A stretch of DNA of 64,000 nt from Syngnathus acus (taxonomy: Eukaryota > Chordata > Actinopteri > Syngnathiformes > Syngnathidae). The notes below the pieces were generated by a model, which saw nothing but the letters and a program-made list of their open reading frames with translations, was not told the origin of the DNA and searched no databases. Position 1 is the stretch's first letter. Each line of letters starts with the position of its first letter. The position numbers and the translations under genes are program-made. Below are positions 12,201 to 21,669 of this stretch, one piece after another. The DNA lies in NCBI RefSeq assembly GCF_901709675.1, contig NC_051099.1, positions 8,868,001 to 8,932,000 of the forward strand, given 5' to 3'.

Positions 12201-15200
12201 TTCTCATCGTTATTCAATGACTTATTTGAAAATGCTTCTTACCGGAGGAGACGGTCAGAGGCAGCGAGCCCACACTCGTGGAGCCGGGAGGCAAACTGTC
12301 AAATAACAAAAAGAACCCACTCGTCTTCATTGGCTTTAGTCTCAAGCCGGCGGCGGCGTCACGTGGATTTCTACCTGTCCCCGTGGCAGCCTGTGGTATT
12401 GGGGCGGGGCAGCGGACTGTTACGGAAGACGGGGAAAGACTTGAGTCTAGCTGCTGCGAGAGAATAGTCAGCTTTTAGGATTGGGTCCAAATGGTCCGGC
12501 TCTCCAACTGAGCCTTTCTCACCATTGGCGTGTGCATGCTAGAAGGAGACGAGAGGGGAATAAGTGAGATGCTTGTGGCGCGCACGCTGCGCGCCAACAT
12601 TGAACTCACCTCCCTGGTGCCATCAGCCCTGCAACGACAAATCGCCCAAAAGTCATGAGATGTTCACCCAGCAAATTAACCATTTGGGGCGAACAAATGA
12701 CCTACCTGCCGGAAGGAGGGGGCTTGACGGGAAACTTGCCAGAAGCCGCGGAGGAAGGAGGCAGCGCCAGAGGTGGAGGCCTGCCGAGGGGCAAACCCAA
12801 GAAAATGCAAATCGTTCAGGGCGGCGCGGCGCTTTATTTGCTCGCTTACCTTTGGGAGGGGACGCCCAGCTGTAACACACCGCCAAAAGATACAAGCAAG
12901 CCTTTTAACCTTTGATTGATTGGCTCAGTGACTGCAAAAGACACGGCACACTCACCCTTTCTGCTACACCAGGACCTGCCAAGACCAACCCAAAAAAAAG
13001 TTACTTTCATCCACTTTTGTTTTGGCTTCATTAAACTTTTGTTTGAACAATTCTGCACGTTTTGATATTTTCTAGTGCAGTATTTTCAGATGCTCCGTAC
13101 CGCCAACGGAAGAGGAACTTCGGCCCGGCTTATTGCTGCGGAAGATCTGCGGCGGTCCCGGAAACACTAAAAATCACAACGTGACGTACCAACCACACCT
13201 TGCAAAATTTAACGGGATTTGTTGTGTCCACTCACACTTCTCTGATGCTCGCCGAGGAGGGTGGGGTGAGTGATCTTGGCTGGACTCCACCGGCTGCGCA
13301 AACACCCCAAAAATATCAAGAATCAATATCTGCCACTTTTGAACACGCTTTTGCTCCCCGAGGCAGGTTATTTGATCAAATGACTCATTTTGATCACGTG
13401 CATCTTTCCAGTGGCAGCAACATTTTGCGCGTCGCCCTGAAATGAGCGTCCACCCTGTCATGACGCCGTGTTACTCATGCGCATTTCAAACAGCGCGTAT
13501 CTTATTCTTAGAAATAGCATGCCTTCGATGAAAATCCTCAGCTTTTGGGTACGTGTCAAAGGCACCTTAAAGTCATATTGACGTTCAAATATTTTACTCA
13601 CGACTCGAGGTGACAGCGCTGGGCGCGACGTCGCCGGTGGTCGGGGGCAAACAGCAGGCGGCGCCCCCCTAGACGATGCGCGTTTATCCCTACCACCTGC
13701 CATCGGGGCGGAGGAGACGCGTTCAAGCTAAAGAAATTGCTTCTTTCCGCCGTAGCGCATACGCGAACCAAAAAGGCATCGGACAGGATTGTGAAAAATG
13801 TCAAGTGCAACCAATATATTCGGTGTCGCCCACGGCGCCGCGGTGCATGCGCGCCAACTCCTCTGCGGGCTCCGGGGTGGGGAGTCCGTAATGCCCTGCC
13901 TCTGCCGCTACCGCGTTGTCGTCAGGTTGCTCGTAGTCGCTATGGCCGCTGTCCTCGCCGTCGGGACTCTCGTAATCGTTGCCGTCAACGTCCTGGAGCC
14001 GCAAAACGTGACCCAAAGATAAGCTGCGAGTCATCGGTGACTGGCCGCCGGAAACATCGACTTACAGAAAGGTCGTTGCCCGAACCTTCCACGTCACAAA
14101 CTATTAAAGATAGAAGAAGACTAAATTGCGGGAACGATTCACCTCTGATAATTGTTCACATTTTCAGGACAAATAGCGGCGCGGCCCGTTATCGTCCGGC
14201 TTAAAGCATTTACCTGGTTCAAGACATTTCGGCATCACGGGTCTGCGGTGGAGAGAAAGAACATTCGGTGAATTGGCATCGTTTATTCAAACGATATTTG
14301 CAAACAAAATGACACAATGATGGACTCATTTCCTTGAGTGTCAACTGAATAAACCAGTTCGTGCATCACGATCGTTCAATGGATGCCGTTTTCCGGCGCA
14401 TATTAGGGTGAAGCTAGCAGCGTTCATGAGACAAAAGTCAAGTTGTTTTTGGTTTGAGACGCAAGGTGGTGTCTTAGTCATACGAGACGACCTTTTATTT
14501 GTCTTTAATGCGTGAACTGAAACAGGAACCCACCTTTTACCAAACGGGCCTCGTTTTTCTTCCTTCTTGCCGATGTCAGCGCTCAGCTTGGAAATAATTC
14601 TGGGAGGACACACAAAGGATGAGAAATTTGACTTTTCAAAGGCCGGTATACAAATCTCCGGAGGCGCGTGAACAGAGGCGTAGCCAGGAATTTTTCCAGT
14701 AGGGGCGCACGCCCACAGGAAAAGAAATCGAACATCACCCACGCCGTTCGCTGATCGCTAAAACAACGTCCGGGAGGCAAACGGTGAATGGATAATCGCG
14801 CACATAGAATAGCGCAAGCACATTCGCGCAAGACCGAACGAAAAAAACGGCATGAAAATGAAGAATCGAAAAAGCTCGATTTTTTTTTTTTTTTTTCAAC
14901 CGGGGCGCAGGGAGTCCTAACCGGGGCGCCGCCCCGGCTCGCCCCGGCTTGGCTACGCCTCTGCGCGTGAAGCGCTGCCACCTCAGGTGAAACTTTTGCG
15001 ATTGTTTTCAATTTATTCAAAAGGCTTACGGTGTGTGAAGTTTGGGGAATTTCTGCAGATCGTTCTCACTCAAGTTCTGCAAACACAAAATGATGCGTCT
15101 CTTTTTTTCTTCCAAAATGACGAAGTAATGTCCAGATGCAGGGGTCAAGGTGGGTAGCGGGTCTCCCTGTCTACGTCAAAACTTACCACAAATCTCATTC

Positions 15201-15654
15201 CGTTGATGGAGTTCTTCAACACAGTTCTATCACAGTCGGACAAATTCATCTGCAACACATACAAAGGCACACGTGCATGGAGCCTCTTCCCAAAACTAGC
15301 CTTTCGGAAAAAGAAACATTTGAAAGGATGCAAGCAAAGGAAAAAAAAGTTGTAAAATGTTGTGTGCGCCCTCTTGTGTGTTCCAGACAAGGGGGCGAGC
15401 CGCAGCATGTCGGACCAACTGGAGACATTTGACGATGGTCGTAAGCTGAGCCAAAAACGACAAAGGCAACGAGCGCGAGTGATGCTGCCGCCACGAACAG
15501 GCCTCCCGCCCAAACTCATCTGAGACGGGCTTCAGCTGGATTTCCCTTTGTCGCAATTGACAAAAGTGAGCCTGACCTTCCTCAGGTAGTCAGCCAGCTG
15601 CTGAGGGCTCCACTCCTCGACCTCCGAGCGGGACGGCGCCCGGCTGCAGTTCAT
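9225..15654 (-). CDS. lcp2: Lymphocyte cytosolic protein 2 (SLP-76 adaptor) with duplicated central region
   Basis: Cytosolic adaptor of T-cell and other immunoreceptor signalling: phosphorylated tyrosines recruit VAV, NCK and ITK, proline-rich parts bind GADS and PLC-gamma, and the SH2 domain binds ADAP. N-terminal exons in phase: 15577-15654 (start MNCSRAPSRSEVEEW), 15187-15249, 15030-15076 (SENDLQKFPKL, SAM domain), 14534-14599 (ISKLSADIGKKEE), 14214-14242, 14066-14100. The acidic tyrosine exon 13812-13992 has DYESP and SDYEQP; a second one, 11804-11957, has YEYP and NYEPPP. Between and after them lie small proline-rich exons, including microexons of 20, 19 and 16 nt. C-terminal SH2 exons: 9722-9796 (WYVGKVTRSQAE), 9459-9608 (YLVRDSS, the phosphotyrosine-binding Arg) and 9225-9368 (CDIINYHSRCHLLLID), ending in TGA. 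The terminal exons are secure; exact boundaries and phases in the middle are not. A hAT MITE sits in the third intron. Confidence 0.93.
10430..11957 (-). repeat. lcp2 internal duplication, block B (downstream copy)
   Basis: Candidate exons in gene order: tyrosine exon 11804-11957, Ser/Pro exon about 11590-11660, exon about 11400-11492, exon about 11275-11331 (PPQIFRSNKPGR), microexon 11024-11043 (20 nt), proline-rich exon about 10788-10895 (ending PPPPSR), microexon 10678-10696 (19 nt), microexon 10588-10603 (16 nt), exon about 10430-10507. Each has a diverged counterpart in block A in the same order. Microexon edges are defined by AG and GT(A/G)AG flanks. Confidence 0.85.
12375..13992 (-). 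repeat. lcp2 internal duplication, block A (upstream copy)
   Basis: Candidate exons in gene order: tyrosine exon 13812-13992, Ser/Pro exon about 13603-13672, exon about 13233-13300, exon about 13098-13165 (QIFRSNKPGR), microexon 12850-12869 (20 nt), proline-rich exon about 12709-12790 (ending PPPSGR), microexon 12610-12628 (19 nt), microexon 12523-12538 (16 nt), exon 12375-12416. Offsets to block B are about 1.83-2.04 kb throughout. The DNA for IFRSNKPGR is nearly identical between blocks, while other parts have diverged, so this is not an assembly repeat. Confidence 0.85.
14673..14963. mobile_element. hAT MITE, 291 bp, in lcp2 intron
   Basis: Inverted ends CAGAGGCGTAGCCA (14673) and TGGCTACGCCTCTG (to 14963); perfect 8-bp target duplication CGCGTGAA at 14665-14672 and 14964-14971. 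The interior has a 17-nt T run and GGGGCGCCGCCCCGGC-type GC-rich sequence, with no coding capacity. It lies between the third and fourth lcp2 exons. Confidence 0.93.
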
Positions 15655-16726
15655 CTCACGTGCCCCCCCTCGCCGCCCGAGACTTTGCGATAAGTTTTCT
15701 TTGCTGAGGCCTCACAATCGACTTCCAGCGCTTCCTCTTTTCCGCCGTGCCCTCTGCGACAAGCTAAAGTTCAGTCTCACCCAGCCCAGTGGTTTGCTTC
15801 AACTGAAAAATGGCCCCAAACCGTTGTCGGGCTTTCACGTTGACGTGTCGAAGGGGAACCAAGATGGCTTCCTTAGTTCTTCCTGTCTCCTCCGCTTGGT
15901 GTGTTTGTCAATGCCTCTCTCACTTGCTCTTCCTTTCCTAACCTCGGAGGAAGTGACTGTGCAGAGGGGAGGACCGGGGAAGGCCAAGCAGCATCTTGCT
16001 TCTGTAACCCCCCCCCACACACACACACTTAAATTTCGACTTGACGGAGTTTTAACACATTTTATAGCCTGAATTCCACTTCACGTTTGACAACTGTTAG
16101 TTGTCGTTAACCGTTAGATATTTGCAAAAAAAAATCTCTTTGTTCTTTGCTGACAATCTAGAGTTGCTAGTCAGGCCAAAGCAATCAGTTTCTTTGGCGC
16201 CATCTAGTGGAATCTTGGCTGTTGCTGTTCATGACTGTGTTTGGGGCTTTTCTTGAATGCAGCATGCGCACCTCAAAAGACTGAATCATGACAAAAAGAA
16301 AAGCGCTGTATTCCCGTTTCATATCATTTGTTCCAAAACTAACTTGGAAAAAAATCTTGTTTATTTCAATCAAAGAAGAAAATTTGCCAATATACAGCAA
16401 ATAAGAGTTCCATGACATAACCTAAAAGTTTTGTATTGGCTGACATCCATGTTCGCATGATCTAAAAATACTGTGAGAAGATACAACTTCTGTGAGAATG
16501 AGCTGGAATGACATGTCCTGCTTGACGTTAACGTTTGTTCCCCATTCAACGGAGCGTCCGTTTAACTTGTAATGCAATGTGAACGGACGGGAGAAGACGA
16601 ACTCGGCCATCTGTAACGCAGGCTCGGATGGTCGTCGTCGATTTGGCGGGCAGGCGGGTGTCCCCTCCTCCCGCGCGACAGCATCGTCAGACGCGCCGAT
16701 TCAGCAGCGGGGATGTATCTTGGGCG
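15655..16726. other. lcp2 upstream region and zmat2 3' flank
   Basis: About 1.07 kb between the lcp2 start codon and the zmat2 stop codon, both genes on the minus strand. It should contain the lcp2 promoter and zmat2 3' UTR. A (C)n(AC)n run is at 16010-16028. No further gene or clear TATA box is seen. Confidence 0.5.
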
Positions 16727-18334
16727 TCAGTGACTCTTTTTAGAAGAGCCGAACCCCGAGAAACCCATGACGGCCGCCATTTCGTCGTCATCCTCAAAGT
16801 CGCCATCGTCCTCGGCCCGACGCTTCCTCTCCTTCAACTTCTCTTTCTTGTAGGCCTTTGCCTTCTCCTCCTGAACACAAACATAGCCCACGTACGTTGC
16901 GCCTTGATCGCAGAGAAAGCGGGAGACTCGTTCACCCGGCGATTCATTCCCTTCTTCCTCCTCTCCTGACCTCTTCTCGCAGCTCCTTCATGCGCTCCTC
17001 AAAGTCGTACTCTTTCTGCTTCTCCTCCAGTTTCTTCTTGTTCACCTCAAAGCGCTTCTTCACCTGGTCCAGGGACGACCGCTCCACTCTCATAGACATG
17101 CCGAGGTTCCTCTGATCTGCGCATATGCATGAGAGCGCTTTACAAACATAGACTCAAAGACAATTTCGTTTCATCAAAACTTCTCCTGCTTGGAAGATGA
17201 GTTGTCTTTTTTTCCCCATGAGTCCATACTTGTACTCAAGCACAGAGTGAGTACTTTTACCACCTCTGTGTGCAAAGAGTACTCACGTTTCTTGCCGTTG
17301 ATGTGATCCAGGAAGTTGATGGAGTCTTTCACCACGCAGTCGCAAACATTGCAGTAGTAGCTGAAAGAGGGAAATTCCGTACGTTTCGCATTATGTCTCC
17401 ATCTGTGAGAAGGACAAAAATGCATTCTTCAACGAGGTGATGAACTCCGCATACCCGCCCATCTCAGCCTGAGGGGTTGTCTTGGTGATAACGATGGTCT
17501 TCCCCAGTTTGGACTCCAGGTCCACTTTGTAGTCTCGATGACGCAGATTCTCCCTCTTGACGGGTGGCGCAATTTTCCCTAAGACGCGTGATGAGTTTGT
17601 ACAATTATGAAAATCATGGCTGATGCCGCACAGGTCAAGATAATCTGCAAATTAGTTGAAAGAAAATGACAACCCACCATCTCTGCTCTCCTTTTCTCGC
17701 TCCTCGGTGAGACGTCGCTGAGCAAGGTTCTCATACTCGTCTTTGTCCCACTTCCGACGGAATTCATTCTTACTCGACTAGAAGGGAATCACGAGCGTCG
17801 GTTACATACCGGGTACAGTACAGTACAGTACTATGTGATGAGCAGCGTAAGAATTCACTCGGTGTGAGTGTCAGGGAACCCCCCCAAATTACCCATTCGG
17901 AGGCCATTGTCATTCATTGCGATTCGCCTTTTGTTTGTGCTACTTTCATACAAATAATTTAATTATGACACTTATGGTGGCAATAAGTGAATTTCTGCGC
18001 AGTGACGAGAACAAAAGACTAATCGGGTACGCACTACACTAAATTACCAACTGCCCAATATTTGTGCCCATGAACCACACATTGCATCTATAAGCGAAAA
18101 GTCAACGTTTTAATTTGATTTCGATTACAAGTGTTTGTAATAGGGCTGGGGGACTAACGCTCTTTAGCTGGCGGCAGAGCGCATTTAGAGCCTCGAGCTA
18201 AGAGACAAATTAAACACAGACAACACCGTGAAAAAAGAGGCGAATTTGTCTTTGTTATTAACAAATCTCAATTTAGAGTGTAAACGAAATAACGCAGTAG
18301 AAAAAAAAATACGAACCCCGCTGCCAGACGCCAT
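16727..18334 (-). CDS. zmat2: Zinc finger matrin-type protein 2, spliceosomal B-complex factor
   Basis: Six exons join in phase: 18317-18334 (MASGSG), 17678-17777, 17455-17578, 17287-17360, 16971-17116, 16727-16870; 606 nt, 201 residues, close to the 199 of human ZMAT2. The N-terminal part has [11 protein letters not shown] and a conserved stretch with [19 protein letters not shown]. The matrin-type C2H2 finger follows ([19 protein letters not shown]), then a long Lys/Glu helix and the C-terminal [17 protein letters not shown]. The protein is the Snu23 orthologue, acting in the nucleus in pre-mRNA splicing within the precatalytic spliceosome. Every splice site fits GT-AG. Conservation is so high that the assignment is essentially certain. 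It is transcribed divergently from the slbp2-like gene, with about 1.2 kb between start codons. Confidence 0.97.
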
Positions 18335-19578
18335 GTTTGCGACAATTTATTTCCGGTGGGGAAATGTCTGTACTGTTTACATTTGGGTAGACAGCGCCAT
18401 CTAGTGCACTGGAGAATTATTCCGGTTTTTTTCATTGAAAACTCCTCAAATAAAACTGAATTATTTGTGTGCAGCCCAGCCGAGGTGCCTTATAATGAAA
18501 TAGAAAATTAGAGGACAACTTGCACAAGCAGCCAAGCGACCAATGCAATTTTTTCTTATTTTTTCCCTAATTCTCCCTCTTGTGAAGTTTATCAGATTTG
18601 ATAAAAATAATTTAAAATGTTTAGGAATCAAATCCTGAAAACCCCACTTGAGACCTTAAAAAGTTAACGTTTTTAAAATACGCATAGGCCACGCCCTCTG
18701 CAGGTGTAGCTCATCAAAGATGCCACGAAAACGCAAAACGGCGTCTGTAGTCTCAAGCGGAGGCGCCAAGTTCAAAACTGCCAACACAATATGTCACGCA
18801 GTGGCGTGGAAACCGCAGCACAGAGCCCACTGCTCTCCTCCCGGTTGGTAACGTAGCTCAACTCGATTATTTATAGCTCTCTTTTTTTATTGTACAGTTT
18901 TAGGAGGGTCTGGAAATGGCCACAAAGTTAACGCTTTGGTCGCCTAGCGACACACACACACCGCAGTTGTCTCACTCTGAAACGCGAACTTCCCCTTTGA
19001 GTGTCATTATTATTATTTTATTTTAAATACCTTCTTAGGTATGACGACACGTGTGACGACGCGCGAGCTCGAAAGAGATTTGTGAGCAAGAATAATATGA
19101 CGACTTGTACTTCCGTTCCAGTGCGCTTCTCTTTTAATGTGAAATGCTCCAGGAAGTTGTCTGACGCCACTGGCGACAAAGCATTTAATGACATTCTGGC
19201 GGAATGGCGGTCTTGTTTGTCGCTCAGTGTAAAGCGAAATCTGTTATGCATATTTAATGCCATTTCAAATAAATTGCTTCAGAGGACAGAATGACACAAC
19301 GGTGTATCTAGTTGGTCTTTGCAAACGGGAGTATGGCATGCAGCATTGACTTTAAGCTTTTCAAAGTGATATTTATGCTTATTTTTCCTTTTTTGGGGGG
19401 TGGCCAATTGTAATTTATTCCCAATGCACTCAGTCTGTTCGTCCAGTCCTTTTTTATTGCTTTGTAGTTACTACCCCTCACATTTCAATTTTGGTTCGGT
19501 TGATGTAATTTCAGTTCTACTCTCAGTTTCTGTTTCAGCCCGCGGTCATGCGCTTGCGCCAAGGGCTGGTCGACAGCC
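18335..19578. other. Divergent intergenic region zmat2 / slbp2
   Basis: Would contain the promoters of both divergent genes. No obvious TATA or CCAAT pair is placed convincingly, and no other exon is recognised. Confidence 0.5.
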
Positions 19579-21144
19579 ATGTGGAACGGCCTCTCTGAAC
19601 CACTTGCGGCTGCCGGTCGCTCTACAACCGAGCCTTGGCTCCTCCCCGGATGCAGTTCTGTCTTTGACAGCCTCGTCAGGTCAGTCACGCAAACTTGTAC
19701 CATGTCTCCTGGGACAACATGAGGGGGGGGGGGGTCCAACTAGCCTCCTTTTTGAATAAAGGTCCATTCATGTATTTCATCTGTGACCCGTCATCAGAAA
19801 ACGATACACGGGTCTATTTTGAAATTAGACTCTCCCCATCCCGGTTGCAGTAACGTTTCTCCAATCTCGATGTCTCCGGCGGCGCTCAGCCCGCGAGGTG
19901 GGGAGAGATATGCCGGTGGCAAGCCACGCAGGTTTAATCTTATTTGAATGGTCACGCTTGCGGCCGTATAACCTTTCAAAGCATATTGACAGTTTTTGGG
20001 TCTAGGACATCAATCTTGGAGCGTTGTATCCTTAAAGCGTCCACCAGTAGCGTCGCCGTGGAGACGGAAGATCTGGACAAGAGGTGTGCTTAATGTGATG
20101 ACGGCTTCCTCCGATCAAAGCACTTGCGCTGATTTTACCTCTGTCAGCAGGGCTCCGCTCAGCCGCTGCTACCCTCGCCTGCCGGAGCCAAACAACACGG
20201 AGACCAATGCCGCCGTTCTCAAGCGCAGACAGAAGCAGATTCTGTATGGCAAGAACACAAGCGGCTACCAGAACTACCTGCGGCAAGTGCCCAAGTGAGA
20301 CCCGTATGATCTCTGCTTCCGAGTTGAGTTTGAAAAATCAACACAGAGAAGCTCAAATGCTCCAACCGCTGTTCCGCAGACATTCGAGAGACCCGAAGCT
20401 CCACCCGTCCACCCCCAACAAGTATAGGAAGTACAGCAGACGCTCGTGGGACACACAAGTTCGTCTGTGGCGCCGGGCGCTGCACCAGTGGGACCCGCCC
20501 GGCGATGGCGCAACGCTCGCCTGCGACCCAGTCGAGCAACTGTAGGTAGAGCACCCCGTCGGCTGGCAGTGGTTTTTGAAATGGTGTCCCGGCAGGCAGA
20601 ACCAACTGGCAAAAATGACCTCGGACTCGTGCGGCGATGGAGGAGACAAGCGGAGAGAGAAGGAGACCCTGGCGGCCTCCTCTGCGCCCCCCCTGTCAGC
20701 CGACATGTCTCCTCCCACCGCCCGCAATGTTCCGCTCTCGCCGGTACCGCCGCCACCGCCAATGCCACGCATTTTACATTTTGTTCCTATTGGCCCGACC
20801 CTCTTCTCCCAATTTCCAGGAGCCCGAGCGTAGTCGTCCACCTCGCTCTCCTCCCGGCCTCAGCTGCTTCTTCGGGATCCGGCTGACTGAAAACAACGTG
20901 GCCGACTGGCTCCAACTCCAGCTGGAGGACGACCGTTCGGGAGGCGGTGAGTGCATAAAAAATGCACGGCTGAATAAATGCCCCCCCATCCAACTATCTC
21001 TCCTCCGCGTTGGTGCGTAAACAAAAGGTCCCGTTGTACTTTCCAAGACCTTTGCTCAATGTTTGTCTTTTCCTTGTAGATTTCAGCGCCGATGATCAAC
21101 GGGTCCCCGTGGTGTTGGACCAGTTCCTATGGAACCGCTACTGA
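19579..21144 (+). CDS. slbp2: Histone stem-loop binding protein, SLBP2-type
   Basis: Eight exons close exactly in phase: 19579-19679, 19851-19931, 20006-20083, 20148-20294, 20380-20541, 20596-20743, 20820-20946, 21080-21144; 909 nt, 302 residues. The family signature is the RNA-binding domain in exons 4-5: [20 protein letters not shown], a VPK turn, then [15 protein letters not shown] (the TPNK motif whose Thr is phosphorylated in SLBP) and LHQWDPP. SLBP binds the 3' stem-loop of replication-dependent histone mRNA. I call it SLBP2-type, the oocyte form of fish and frogs, because the N- and C-terminal parts do not resemble SLBP1. The C-terminal exons ([18 protein letters not shown], ending FLWNRY) resemble nothing I know, but they are locked in by reading phase. 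The exon 6 donor (GTACCG) is weak. Exon 4 has a CAGCAG tandem acceptor. Confidence 0.88.
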
Positions 21145-21662
21145 ACGTCCCTCGCTACGACGAGCCTGGTTCGCTTGACGCTGAGCAAGTTCATCATCCA
21201 GATGGCCCAGTGATAGACTTGAATCTGTGTATGAGTGTGTGTCTGTTTTTCTCTGATACATTTGTCTTTTTAAGGGCACTGATGATTTTGAGGGGAGGGG
21301 GCATGCGCTATTGGGTCGTTGGGCCTTTTTGCCCTTCAGTGTCGGAGGCAACAGGTGATGGATCCCGGTGTTTAACAGACAGAGGTTGACTTGGCGCTTT
21401 GACCCGAGCACTTTTCTTTTGTGTTTATTGCACTTTGTCACTGGCGCCGTGTTCTCCGTGTACACAAAAAGCTGCTGAAGTTTGTCTTGAAAGTCACTCT
21501 TATTTCCTTTTTGCTGTCACTTTCTGGCCTCTGTCGAGGCTGCCGCTTAGTTTGATTCCATCTTGGCCACGTTCACCTCTGTTCTGCAAAGGTTCTTTCA
21601 CCTTTTTTTTTATTTGTTACATGACATATGCTGCTTTAAATGTTAAAAGCGAAGCTGAAATT

Positions 21663-21668
21663 AATAAA
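21663..21668 (+). terminator. slbp2 polyadenylation signal AATAAA
   Basis: AATAAA about 520 bp beyond the stop codon of the plus-strand slbp2-like gene, followed by a T/G-rich stretch near 21699-21730. A second AATAAA at about 21866 is an alternative. Confidence 0.5.
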
Positions 21669-21669
21669 G

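Noticed and set aside
19001-19294. 97-residue frame between zmat2 and slbp2
   Set aside because: No family resemblance or matching splice context; the slbp2 model closes without it.
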